This document shows, piece after piece, positions 1 to 8,300 of a stretch of DNA of 64,000 nt. The number at the start of each line of letters is the position of its first letter. The stretch's first letter is position 1. Source of the stretch: Verrucomicrobiota bacterium (GTDB taxonomy: Bacteria; Verrucomicrobiota; Verrucomicrobiia; Opitutales; UBA953); contig BJHS01000009.1 of assembly GCA_014193315.1 (NCBI GenBank), forward strand, positions 1-64,000, in the 5' to 3' direction. The notes under the pieces were generated by a model, which was given only the letters and a program-made list of their open reading frames with translations, had not been told where the DNA came from and searched no databases. A program made the translations under genes and the position numbers.

Positions 1-2500
1 CCTCGACGACATGATCAAACAGGGCCTCCTCGTCGGCGTCGACCATTACACGGCCTGCAAGAACTACGTGAAGGCCGCCACGAAGGGTATCGTCAAGGTC
101 GCCTCCAAGATCGGCATCTCGACCATCCAGAGCTACCTCGGCGCCCAGATCTTCGAATGCGTCGGCCTCCAGCAGAAGGTCGTCGACAAGTACTTCACCG
201 GCACGGCCACGCGCATCGAAGGCGCGGACGTCGCCGCCGTCGCCGAAGAGACGCTGGAGCGCCATAACCTTGCGTTCCCAGAGCGCGTCGACACCCCCGC
301 CACCCTCGAAGTCGGCGGTGATTACCAGTGGCGCAACGAAGGCGAAGGCCACCTCTTCAGCCCGCAGGTCATCCACTCGCTGCAGAAGGCCGTCCGCACG
401 AACAACTACGACACCTTCAAGGTCTACTCGGGCCTGGTGAACAACCAGATGCAGCAGATCTTCACGCTGCGCGGCCTGCTCCAGTTCAAGACCCGGGCGC
501 CGGTCGACATCGGCGAAGTCGAATCCGTCGAGAACATCCTGAAGCGCTTCAAGACGGGGGCGATGAGCTACGGCTCCATCTCGTCCGAAGCCCACGAAGC
601 CCTCGCGATCGCGATGAACCGCATCGGCGGCAAGTCCAACACGGGCGAAGGCGGCGAAGACCCGGCGCGCTTCACCTGGACCAACGAGCAGGGCGACTCC
701 AAGAACTCGGCCATCAAGCAGGTCGCCTCGGGACGCTTCGGCGTCACGAGCCGCTACCTGACCAACGCCAAGGAAATCCAGATCAAGATGGCCCAGGGCG
801 CCAAGCCCGGCGAAGGTGGCCAGCTCCCCGGCGGCAAGGTCTACCCGCCCATCGCCAAGGTGCGTCACTCGACCCCGGGCGTCGGCCTCATCTCCCCGCC
901 CCCGCACCACGACATCTACTCGATCGAGGACCTTTCGGAACTCATCCATGACTTGAAGAACGCCAACCGCGCCGCGCGCGTCAGCGTGAAGCTCGTCTCG
1001 GAAGTCGGCGTGGGGACCATCGCCACCGGGGTCGCCAAGGCGCACGCGGACGTGGTCCTCATCTCGGGCTTCGACGGCGGCACGGGCGCCTCGCCCCAGA
1101 CCTCCATCAAGCATGCGGGCCTACCGTGGGAACTCGGCCTCGCCGAAACCCACCAGACCCTCGTCCTCAACAACCTCCGCTCCCGCATCGTCGTCGAAAC
1201 CGACGGTCAGCTGAAGACCGGCCGTGACGTCGTCATCGCCGCCCTCCTCGGCGCCGAAGAGTTCGGCTTCGCCACGGCCCCGCTGGTGACCCTCGGCTGC
1301 ATCATGATGCGCGTCTGCCACCTCAACACCTGCCCGGTCGGCGTCGCCACCCAGGACCCCGAGCTCCGCAAGAACTTCACCGGTCGGCCGGAGGACACCG
1401 TGAACTTCATGCGCTTCATCGCCCAGGAAGTCCGCGAGATCATGGCCCAGCTCGGCTTCCGCACGCTCAACGAGATGGTCGGCCGCACCGACGCCCTCGA
1501 AGCACGGCATGCCGTCGAACACTGGAAGGCCAAGGGCATCGACCTCTCCAAACTCCTCTACTCGCCGAAGGCCGGCCCCGAAGTGGGTCGCTTCTGCACC
1601 GAGCAGCAGGACCACGGGCTGGAAAAGGGCCTCGATCTCTCCGTCCTCCTCGCGAAGTGCCAGCGCGCCATCAACAAGGGCGAGAAGGTCCGCTACGAAG
1701 GCGAAATCAAGAACACCCATCGCGTCGTCGGGACGATCCTCGGCAACGAGATCACGAAAAAGCACCCCGACGGCCTGCCGGACGGCACCATCCACCTGAA
1801 GTTCAAGGGCAGCGCGGGCCAGTCCCTCGGTGCTTTCGTCCCAGCGGGCGTGACCATCGAGCTCGAAGGCGACGCCAATGACTATGTCGGCAAGGGCCTG
1901 AGCGGCGGCCGCGTCATCGTCTACCCTGACGCCAAGGCCACCTTCCCGGCCGAGGACAACATCATCCTCGGCAACGTCGCCCTCTACGGCGCGACCTCCG
2001 GCGAGGCTTTCTTCCGCGGCATGGCGGGCGAACGTTTCTGCGTCCGCAACTCGGGTGCGACCACCGTCGTCGAAGGCGTGGGTGACCACGGCTGCGAATA
2101 CATGACCGGCGGGCGTGTCGTCGTCCTCGGGACCACGGGCCGCAACTTCGCCGCGGGCATGTCCGGCGGCGTGGCCTACATCCTCGACGAGAAGGGCGAC
2201 TTCGCCACGCGCTGCAACAAGCAGATGGTCGGCCTGGAAAAGCCTGACGCCAACGATGCCGTGGAACTCCGCGGCCTTATCGAACGTCACGCCGAGCTCA
2301 CGGGTAGCCAGCAGGCGCAGAAACTACTCGCGAACTGGGACGCCTCCCTCGCCAAGTTCATCAAGGTGATGCCGAAGGACTACAAGCGAGTCCTCCAGGC
2401 CATCGCCACGGCGCAGGCCAAGGGTCTCAGCGGCGACGCCGCCCTCAACGAAGCCTTCGAGATCAACTCCCGCGATCTCGCCCGCGTCGGCGGCGGTTAA
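1..2500 (+). CDS. gltB: Glutamate synthase large subunit, C-terminal part (5' end outside window)
   Basis: The reading frame is already open at base 2, so the glutaminase domain and first half of the synthase lie upstream. What remains is the FMN/2-oxoglutarate-binding synthase barrel and the C-terminal GXGXG beta-helix. The 3Fe-4S ligands are visible as C-x5-C-x4-C, with cysteine codons at 1298, 1316 and 1331 (motif [13 protein letters not shown]). The GGR/GEAFFRG-rich repeats after about base 1850 fit the GXGXG domain. The enzyme makes two glutamates from glutamine and 2-oxoglutarate in the cytoplasm. gltD follows after 35 bp, so the two subunits are co-transcribed. About 830 of the usual ~1500 residues are present; the truncation comes from the window edge, not decay. 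Confidence 0.97.
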   Translation, partial: LDDMIKQGLLVGVDHYTACKNYVKAATKGIVKVASKIGISTIQSYLGAQIFECVGLQQKVVDKYFTGTATRIEGADVAAVAEETLERHNLAFPERVDTPATLEVGGDYQWRNEGEGHLFSPQVIHSLQKAVRTNNYDTFKVYSGLVNNQMQQIFTLRGLLQFKTRAPVDIGEVESVENILKRFKTGAMSYGSISSEAHEALAIAMNRIGGKSNTGEGGEDPARFTWTNEQGDSKNSAIKQVASGRFGVTSRYLTNAKEIQIKMAQGAKPGEGGQLPGGKVYPPIAKVRHSTPGVGLISPPPHHDIYSIEDLSELIHDLKNANRAARVSVKLVSEVGVGTIATGVAKAHADVVLISGFDGGTGASPQTSIKHAGLPWELGLAETHQTLVLNNLRSRIVVETDGQLKTGRDVVIAALLGAEEFGFATAPLVTLGCIMMRVCHLNTCPVGVATQDPELRKNFTGRPEDTVNFMRFIAQEVREIMAQLGFRTLNEMVGRTDALEARHAVEHWKAKGIDLSKLLYSPKAGPEVGRFCTEQQDHGLEKGLDLSVLLAKCQRAINKGEKVRYEGEIKNTHRVVGTILGNEITKKHPDGLPDGTIHLKFKGSAGQSLGAFVPAGVTIELEGDANDYVGKGLSGGRVIVYPDAKATFPAEDNIILGNVALYGATSGEAFFRGMAGERFCVRNSGATTVVEGVGDHGCEYMTGGRVVVLGTTGRNFAAGMSGGVAYILDEKGDFATRCNKQMVGLEKPDANDAVELRGLIERHAELTGSQQAQKLLANWDASLAKFIKVMPKDYKRVLQAIATAQAKGLSGDAALNEAFEINSRDLARVGGG

Positions 2501-2535
2501 TCCCCACGCACCCACACCAAAGCACCTTCTGCACC

Positions 2536-4020
2536 ATGGGAAAACCAACCGGATTTGTCGAATTCCTGCGCGAACTCCCGCCTGATCGCGATGCCCGCAC
2601 CCGCATCGGCGACTGGAAGGAGATCCACCACCACCACTCCGACGAGAAGCTGCAGAAGCAGGGTGCTCGCTGCATGGATTGCGGCGTGCCGTTCTGCCAC
2701 ACGGGCAAAATCATCAGCGGGATGGCCAGCGGCTGCCCGATCAACAACCTGATTCCCGAGTGGAATGACCTCGTCTACAAGGGCCTCTGGCGCGAAGCGC
2801 TGGAACGCCTCCATAAGACCAATAACTTCCCAGAGTTCACCGGCCGCGTCTGCCCGGCCCCGTGCGAAGGTTCCTGCGTGCTCGGCATCAACAAGCCGGC
2901 CGTCACGATCAAGAACATCGAAGTCTCGATCATCGACAAAGGCTACGAGAACGGGTGGATCATCCCCCGCGCCCCGACCAAGCGCACCGGTAAAAAGGTC
3001 GCCGTCATCGGTTCCGGCCCCGCCGGCCTGTCCGCCGCCGCGCAGCTCAACTACGCCGGCCATAACGTCACCGTCTTCGAACGCTCCGACCGTCCGGGCG
3101 GCCTGCTGATGTACGGCATCCCCAACATGAAGCTCGACAAGAACGAAGTCGTGCTCCGCCGCATCTCGCTCCTCGAAGCCGAAGGCGTGACCTTCAAGTG
3201 TGGCGTCAACGTGGGTACCGACGTGACCCCGGAACAGCTCCGCAAGGACTTCGAGGCGGTCATTCTCTGCATCGGCGCCACCAAAGGCCGCGACCTCCCC
3301 CTCCCGGGCCGCGACGCCAAGGGCGTCCACCTCGCGATGGAATTCCTCCACGCCAACACCAAGAACCTCTTGGATGGCAAGTCGCCCGACGCGACCATCA
3401 GCGCTCTCGGCAAGGATGTCGTCATCATCGGCGGCGGCGACACCGGCACCGACTGCGTGGGCACTTCGCTCCGGCATGGCTGCAAGTCTGTCGTCCAGCT
3501 CGAGATCATGGCCAAGTCCCCGCTCACCCGTGCCAAGGACAACCCCTGGCCGGAATGGCCGAAGACCTACAAGGTGGACTACGGCCAGGAAGAAGCCGCG
3601 GCCAAGTATGGCTCTGACCCGCGCGTCTACCTCACCACCGCCACGAAGTTCGTCGCCGATGAGCAGGGCAACCTCAAGGAAGTCCACACCGTGGAAGTCG
3701 AGTGGAAGAAGGACGAGAAGGGCGTCTTCGGACCCCAGAAAATCGCAGGCACCGAGAAGATCCGCCCGGCGCAACTCGTCCTGCTCGCCATGGGCTTCAT
3801 GGGCCCGGAACAGCCCCTCCTCGAAACCTTCGGCGTCGAACGCGACGCCCGCTCCAACGTCAAGGCCGAGCACGAGAAGTACGTGACCAACCTCCCCGGC
3901 GTCTTCGCCGCCGGCGATTGCCGTCGTGGCCAGTCCCTCGTCGTCTGGGCCTTCAATGAAGGCCGTGGCGTCGCCCGCGAGTGCGACAAGTTCCTGATGG
4001 GCAAGACGGAGCTCCCGTAA
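2536..4020 (+). CDS. gltD: Glutamate synthase small subunit (beta), NADPH-dependent
   Basis: This 494-residue protein is the usual length for GltD. The N-terminal region carries the cysteine clusters for two 4Fe-4S centres ([32 protein letters not shown]). The FAD-binding loop GSGPAGL follows at about residue 160, an NADPH-binding loop GGGDTGTDC at about 300, and the C-terminal FAD motif [18 protein letters not shown] near the end. It passes electrons from NADPH to the gltB subunit. It lies 35 bp after gltB in the same direction and is followed by a strong terminator, so gltBD ends a transcription unit. Confidence 0.97.
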   Translation: MGKPTGFVEFLRELPPDRDARTRIGDWKEIHHHHSDEKLQKQGARCMDCGVPFCHTGKIISGMASGCPINNLIPEWNDLVYKGLWREALERLHKTNNFPEFTGRVCPAPCEGSCVLGINKPAVTIKNIEVSIIDKGYENGWIIPRAPTKRTGKKVAVIGSGPAGLSAAAQLNYAGHNVTVFERSDRPGGLLMYGIPNMKLDKNEVVLRRISLLEAEGVTFKCGVNVGTDVTPEQLRKDFEAVILCIGATKGRDLPLPGRDAKGVHLAMEFLHANTKNLLDGKSPDATISALGKDVVIIGGGDTGTDCVGTSLRHGCKSVVQLEIMAKSPLTRAKDNPWPEWPKTYKVDYGQEEAAAKYGSDPRVYLTTATKFVADEQGNLKEVHTVEVEWKKDEKGVFGPQKIAGTEKIRPAQLVLLAMGFMGPEQPLLETFGVERDARSNVKAEHEKYVTNLPGVFAAGDCRRGQSLVVWAFNEGRGVARECDKFLMGKTELP

Positions 4021-4041
4021 GCCTCACCACCATCGTCCATC

Positions 4042-4070
4042 GAAGCCCGACTCCATGAGTCGGGCTTCTT
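4042..4070 (+). terminator. Rho-independent terminator after gltD
   Basis: GAAGCCCGACTC (4042-4053) pairs perfectly with GAGTCGGGCTTC (4057-4068) around a CAT loop, giving a 12-bp stem followed by a short T-containing tail. It sits 22 bp after the gltD stop and would end the gltBD transcript. Confidence 0.85.
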
Positions 4071-4120
4071 GTTGCGATGATTCCCCTTGAGTAGACCCCG
4101 CGGCCTCCCACGGTGCAGCC

Positions 4121-5125
4121 ATGACCCCTGCCCCCTGGTTCAAGACGGCGCTCGCCCGCAGCCTGAAAGCAGGCTATGGTCGTGCCGACTTTCTGGCCGA
4201 CCTCGCGGCCGGACCGCTCGTGGGCGTAGTCGCCCTCCCCCTTTCCATCGGCCTAGCCATCGCTTCCGGGGTCAGCCCCGAACAAGGACTCTACACGGCC
4301 ATCATCGGCGGGGTGATCGTCTTGCTGCTGGGCGGCTCACGCACGCAGGTCGCCGGCCCGGCCGGCGCCTTCGTCGGCATCTGCTCCGCGGCGGTCATCA
4401 CCCATGGCTATGTCGGCCTCGCCCTGGCCACCCTGATGACCGGCGTGATGCTGCTAGCCTTGGCCGCCCCGCGTCTCGGCAAAACCATCGGCTACATCCC
4501 GTATCCGGTCGTCATCGGCTTCACGACGGGCATCGCCCTCATCATCGGAAGCACGCAGATTGATTCAGCCTTGGGCATCGCTGACCCCACGCCGGCGATT
4601 CCCGACTTCATCGGCCGCCTCAAGCATGCCTTCGTAGGTCTCCATGAGATCAAGGGCGGAAGCATCGCGGTCGCCGGGGGCACGCTCGGCATCATCATCG
4701 GCCTGCGGAAGCTATCCCTCCGAATCCCGGGCGCGCTGATCGCTGTCCTGCTCGGCACGATTATCGTGACGCTTCTCAGCGTGCCGGATTCCTCCGTCCA
4801 GACCATCGGCTCCAAGTTCAAGGAGATCAGCGCCAGCTTCCGCCTGACGGACTGGAGTAGTTCCCTGCCCGATCGCGCCGCCTAGCTGAGCAAGGCCTGA
4901 GAGGTGCTACCGCTTGCCTTCGGCATCGGTATCCTCGTGGGCATCGAGTCGCTCCTTTGCGCCGTGGTCGCCGACGGCATGACGGGGGACCGCCATGACT
5001 CCGACACCGAACTGGCCGCCCAAGGCGTCGCGAATCTGGCTTCGGCCTGCTTCATGGGCCTGCCCGTGACCGGCGTCATCGTTGACAGACAACTTAACCT
5101 CAAATACAAGAAAACCAATCTATGA
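4121..5125 (+). pseudogene. SulP-family anion transporter, interrupted and truncated
   Basis: The first 254 codons encode the N-terminal SulP membrane domain (repeated hydrophobic segments; motifs GLYTAIIGG and TQVAGPAGAFVGI). A TAG at 4883 and a TGA at 4898 interrupt the frame. The same frame then resumes at 4904 with the diagnostic SulP signature IESLLCAVVADGMTGDRHDS and AAQGVANLASACFMGLPVTG. After about base 5080 the SulP match ends abruptly in VDRQLNLKYKKTNL and a stop, with the last transmembrane helices and the STAS domain missing. Two in-frame stops plus loss of the 3' half indicate a dead gene. A fragment starting at GTG 4904 could still be translated but would be too short to transport. 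Confidence 0.85.
5082..5110 (+). promoter_or_regulatory. Putative sigma-70 promoter for the 64-residue ORF
   Basis: TTGACA at 5082-5087 is a perfect -35 box. It is followed after exactly 17 bp by TACAAG (5105-5110), a 4/6 match to TATAAT. The start codon of the next ORF is at 5122, implying a very short leader. The promoter lies exactly where SulP similarity ends and the sequence becomes less GC-rich. Confidence 0.5.
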
Positions 5126-5316
5126 GCAAAGGACGCACCACAGGAGACCGCCTTGACGGCGGCGAGAAGAATCCAGACCCCTCGAAGGTCAAGCAGGGGG
5201 AGCCAGAAATCCTCACGCCAGAACAGCAAGACAAGGTGATGGAGGCCACGCTTAATGGTCTCTCTGAAAAGAAGATTAAGGCGTTGATTTCCAAGATGTT
5301 GGAAGAGGGCGAGTGA
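5122..5316 (+). CDS. Small hydrophilic protein of unknown function (64 aa)
   Basis: The protein is highly charged. It begins MSKGRTTGDRLDGG and ends in a predicted helical segment (LSEKKIKALISKMLEEGE), with no signal peptide, cysteine cluster or membrane segment. Its ATG overlaps the TGA ending the SulP remnant (ATGA), and a consensus-like promoter lies just upstream. Codon use is less GC-biased than the neighbours (for example aat, aaa and att codons near the end), which suggests recent arrival. I do not recognise the family; it could be a spurious ORF, but promoter placement and composition favour a real gene. Confidence 0.5.
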   Translation: MSKGRTTGDRLDGGEKNPDPSKVKQGEPEILTPEQQDKVMEATLNGLSEKKIKALISKMLEEGE

Positions 5317-5614
5317 GCGTTGACATAACGCCACGGGCGTATGGCAAGAGGTCTGAATAGACCACGCTCAAGCGTGCAGGGCATCAGCGAACCAGGGGAA
5401 GTGAAGCCGATCGCGGCCTACGGCATCGATCAACTTTCCTGCCGCGGCGAAGCCGCCGGCCCTGGGCTGAGACTGAGCCGCCAAGGCGTCCGCTTCAAAG
5501 ACGGTACCGTTCGCCCTAGCTACGACTGGGACGCGCCGATGTGTGCGCCGGCGGCGGCGAAGTGAACGAGGGTCTGAGGTTGCCGACCTACGCGAGCGCA
5601 CCTAGGTTGCCGGC
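5317..5614 (+). other. Intergenic stretch with no convincing gene
   Basis: This 298-bp interval begins with a small inverted repeat (GCGTT-GACAT-AACGC, 5317-5331) that includes a second copy of CGTTGACA. A 74-codon open frame at 5341-5565 has no recognisable domain and a biased Arg/Pro/Gly composition. It may be a remnant of a gene lost together with the SulP 3' end. No RNA gene was identified. Confidence 0.4.
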
Positions 5615-6370
5615 GTGAGCACGCCCTCCCTCGAAAGCCTGAAATCCGTCGCCTTGGCCACCGCCATCGCCGCCGGCGACCTGCTCGCCAAGGGCGCCCA
5701 GATGAAGGTCAACGCCTCCACGGACGACGACGTGAAGATGCAGGCAGACGTCGACTCGGAACACCTGGTCCGCGACATGCTCAAGGCCACGGGCCTGCCG
5801 GTCATCGGCGAGGAACTCGGCGGCGACGCCTCCCTCTACCACGGCGACAGCCTCTACTGGGTCGTGGACCCGCTCGACGGCACCTACAACTACCTCCGCC
5901 GCCAGCCTTCGACCTGCGTGTCCCTCGGTCTGATGCGCGGGCCCGAGCCCGTGCTCGGCGTGATCCATGATTTCACCGCGAAGAAGACCCTCCTCGGCAT
6001 CCCCGGCGAAGGCACGTTCGTCAACGGTCGGGCCATCCGCCCCGGTTGGGTCGCCGACCTCAAGGACGCCTGCATCATGACGGGCTTCCCCGCCGCGGCG
6101 GATAAATCCGGTCCCGCGATGCAGCTCTTCGTCCAACAGGTCGGGCGCTACAAAAAGATTCGGATGATTGGTTCGGCCGCCCTCGCGCTGGCCTACGTCG
6201 GGGAGGGCATCGCGGACGCCTATTACGAATCCGGGACGAACCTGTGGGACGTCGCCGCCGGTCTGGCCATCATCAAGGCCTCCGGGGGGTACTACCGCCT
6301 GACCCCCACCGGTAAACGCCCCCTGAACTACGACCTCTGGGCGGCTGCCCGCGAGGAGTGGACCCGATAA
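5615..6370 (+). CDS. Inositol monophosphatase family protein
   Basis: The 251-residue protein starts at GTG 5615. The metal-binding motifs of the Mg2+-dependent, Li+-sensitive phosphatase fold are present: GEE at about residues 66-68, DPLDGT at 85-90, and a WDVAAG motif near residue 210. Family members dephosphorylate inositol phosphates, fructose bisphosphate, PAP or histidinol phosphate, and the sequence alone does not fix the substrate. The C-terminus, DLWAAAREEW, resembles the terminal helix of the family. It stands alone, with the SulP remnant upstream and a transglutaminase-like gene 42 bp downstream. Confidence 0.88.
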   Translation: MSTPSLESLKSVALATAIAAGDLLAKGAQMKVNASTDDDVKMQADVDSEHLVRDMLKATGLPVIGEELGGDASLYHGDSLYWVVDPLDGTYNYLRRQPSTCVSLGLMRGPEPVLGVIHDFTAKKTLLGIPGEGTFVNGRAIRPGWVADLKDACIMTGFPAAADKSGPAMQLFVQQVGRYKKIRMIGSAALALAYVGEGIADAYYESGTNLWDVAAGLAIIKASGGYYRLTPTGKRPLNYDLWAAAREEWTR

Positions 6371-6412
6371 AAGGGCTTTGCCGTGCCCGGGACGCAGGGT
6401 TAGGGTGACTTC

Positions 6413-7708
6413 ATGCCTGCCCCCCGCAAAGGCCTCCTAGCCGCCCTAGCGACGGCCGCCACGGCCATCCTGGCGGCCGCCCCGCTCCCATACCCCGCCC
6501 CGCCGTCCCCTCCGATGGCCTGCCCCGTCCCGGACGCCCGGCCACAGGTCGGCATCCTCACGTCCGTCGACCCAGCCTACAGGGGGACCGCTCGCTTGTT
6601 CGAAGCCCTGCAACGGCCCGAATGGAAGGCCTTGTTGAATGATGCCGACTCCGAAGTGGGGGGCTGCGCGGCGTTCCTGATCACCACGATGCCGCCGGCG
6701 GACTGGGCAAAGCTTTCGGTCTCCTTCGTCGGCGAGAATATCCGGGAAGCCTTGGCGGCCCGCCGGTCCCACGCCTGGTCGACCAACGTCCCCTGGCCTC
6801 TCTTCCTGAATGACGTCCTGCCCTACGCCTGCCTCGATGAGGCGCGCGACCCCTGGCGGGCCGATTTCCGGCGGCGGTTCGGGGCGATGGTCAAGCAGGC
6901 CAAGACCCGCGACGAAGCGGCGCGCATCGTCAACGCGCGTATTCAGGACGAGGTCGGCGTGAAGTATAGCCCCAAGCGCCGAGCCCCGAACCAAAGCCCG
7001 ACCGATTCGATGCGTCAAGGCATGGCCTCGTGCACGGGGCTTTCCATCCTGCTGTGCGACGCCTTCCGCGCCGTCGGCCTGCCCGCCCGCGTGGCCGGCG
7101 TACCCACTTGGACGACGATCAACGGCAACCACAACTGGGTCGAGGTTTGGCTGGGACCTGACGGGGCACCCAAGGCCGACTCCGCCATCAGCCCCCCCGA
7201 GGCCGCCGCTTGGGCCGCCGCTTGGCGCGTGACGGAGTATAACCCGGACCCAAAGGGTTGGGATCATGCTTGGTTTATGGATCGCGCCGCGGCCGCCGAC
7301 CCGGCCCGCCCGGAGACCCGTATCTACGCGACCTGCTGGTACCGGACCGACCTACTCTTCCCGATGGTCTGGAATCTCGGCGCGCGCGATGTCTTCGGCC
7401 TCGATCGCACCGCCGTCTACCACCAACTCGCCGGTGGCCACCGCCAACCGGTCGCCGCGGACCGCTGCCTGATCTCAGTCCGAGCCACCCGCGCCGGCAA
7501 GCGTGTCGCGGCCACCGTCGCCATCGTGCAGCCAGGCCAGCCGGACCGCACCGTGGTCACCCGCGGCGAGGACAAGGACCTGAACGACATCGCCCGCTTC
7601 GCGGTGCCCGCCAACGAAGGCCGCGTCGAACTGCGCGTCGGCGCCGTCACGGCCTTGGCCATTCCGGTCGGCGGCAAGGAAGTCGTGGTCGAGCTCGAAC
7701 TGCCTTAA
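6413..7708 (+). CDS. Secreted transglutaminase-like protein
   Basis: The protein has 431 residues. An N-terminal signal-like stretch (Lys/Arg then an Ala/Leu-rich core up to about residue 25) precedes a Pro-rich region. The transglutaminase/papain-like core is centred on Cys207 in ASCTGLSILLCDAFRAVGLP and His240 in NGNHNWVEVW. The segment GWDHAWF, about 45 residues later, could supply the third residue. The last ~110 residues look like a beta-rich accessory domain. Proteins of this type in Verrucomicrobiota and Planctomycetota are mostly uncharacterised; protease or amidase activity at the cell surface is the usual inference. Confidence 0.75.
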   Translation: MPAPRKGLLAALATAATAILAAAPLPYPAPPSPPMACPVPDARPQVGILTSVDPAYRGTARLFEALQRPEWKALLNDADSEVGGCAAFLITTMPPADWAKLSVSFVGENIREALAARRSHAWSTNVPWPLFLNDVLPYACLDEARDPWRADFRRRFGAMVKQAKTRDEAARIVNARIQDEVGVKYSPKRRAPNQSPTDSMRQGMASCTGLSILLCDAFRAVGLPARVAGVPTWTTINGNHNWVEVWLGPDGAPKADSAISPPEAAAWAAAWRVTEYNPDPKGWDHAWFMDRAAAADPARPETRIYATCWYRTDLLFPMVWNLGARDVFGLDRTAVYHQLAGGHRQPVAADRCLISVRATRAGKRVAATVAIVQPGQPDRTVVTRGEDKDLNDIARFAVPANEGRVELRVGAVTALAIPVGGKEVVVELELP

Positions 7709-7747
7709 AGCGTAGACAGCCCGAGGGGAATCCGTAGACGTAGGCGC

Positions 7748-8227
7748 GTGATCCTCTTCCTCGCCAACCCCCTGACCGCCGTGAAAGAAGCGGTCATCAA
7801 GCATGCCGCCGAGAACTACGCCGAGAAGATCCTCGGCCAGGACTACGGCTCGCCCGGATTCTGGGTCGCGCTGACGATGGCGCTGATCTACCTCCCCTTC
7901 CTTGGTCGCCTCGCCGCCGCTCATTTCTTCGGCAAGGATGGTACCCTCTTCGGCATCGGCCTCACCGGCATCTGTTCCGTCGCCCTCACTTTTGGCGCGA
8001 TCTGCATGGCCGACACCAGCCTCTCCGGCTTCATCCCCAAATCGGTCGAGATCCTCGTCATCTCCCTCTGCACCGGCACCGTCGTCCTCTTGGTCACCAG
8101 CGCCTCCGCCCAGGTGCTGAGCATGGGCTTCGGCCCGTCGCTCGGCCTGCAGCTGGTGTTCTGGAATATCGTCTTCCTCGCCCAGCTCGCGACGCGCTTC
8201 CTGATGGACTTCTGGAAGCACGTCTGA
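7748..8227 (+). CDS. Four-helix integral membrane protein, function unknown
   Basis: The 159-residue protein starts at GTG 7748. After an amphipathic N-terminus of about 35 residues there are four hydrophobic segments: FWVALTMALIYLPFLG, LFGIGLTGICSVALTFGAI, VEILVISLCTGTVVLLV and LQLVFWNIVFLAQLA. No catalytic motif or known family was recognised. It follows the transglutaminase-like gene by 39 bp and converges with ppc, so it probably ends that transcript. Confidence 0.65.
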   Translation: MILFLANPLTAVKEAVIKHAAENYAEKILGQDYGSPGFWVALTMALIYLPFLGRLAAAHFFGKDGTLFGIGLTGICSVALTFGAICMADTSLSGFIPKSVEILVISLCTGTVVLLVTSASAQVLSMGFGPSLGLQLVFWNIVFLAQLATRFLMDFWKHV

Positions 8228-8300
8228 GCCCACACCCCGTCTTTCGCCAGGGCGGCTTGCCCGCGGTGGCCTGGCGGCCTGCCGGCAAGGGTGACCGGGC

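Noticed and set aside
1121-2290. Long minus-strand open frame opposite gltB (389 codons)
   Set aside because: It mirrors the GC-rich codon structure of gltB, has Val/Gly/Asp-rich low-complexity composition and no motif; gltB is certain on the plus strand.
4883-4906. Programmed stop-codon readthrough or recoding in SulP
   Set aside because: Two different stops in 18 bp plus loss of the SulP C-terminal half and STAS domain point to decay, and no selenocysteine or frameshift signal was seen.
8240-8300. Terminator between the membrane protein and ppc
   Set aside because: Several GC-rich partial inverted repeats (CGCCAGG...CCTGGCG) are present but none gives a clear stem followed by a T tract on either strand.
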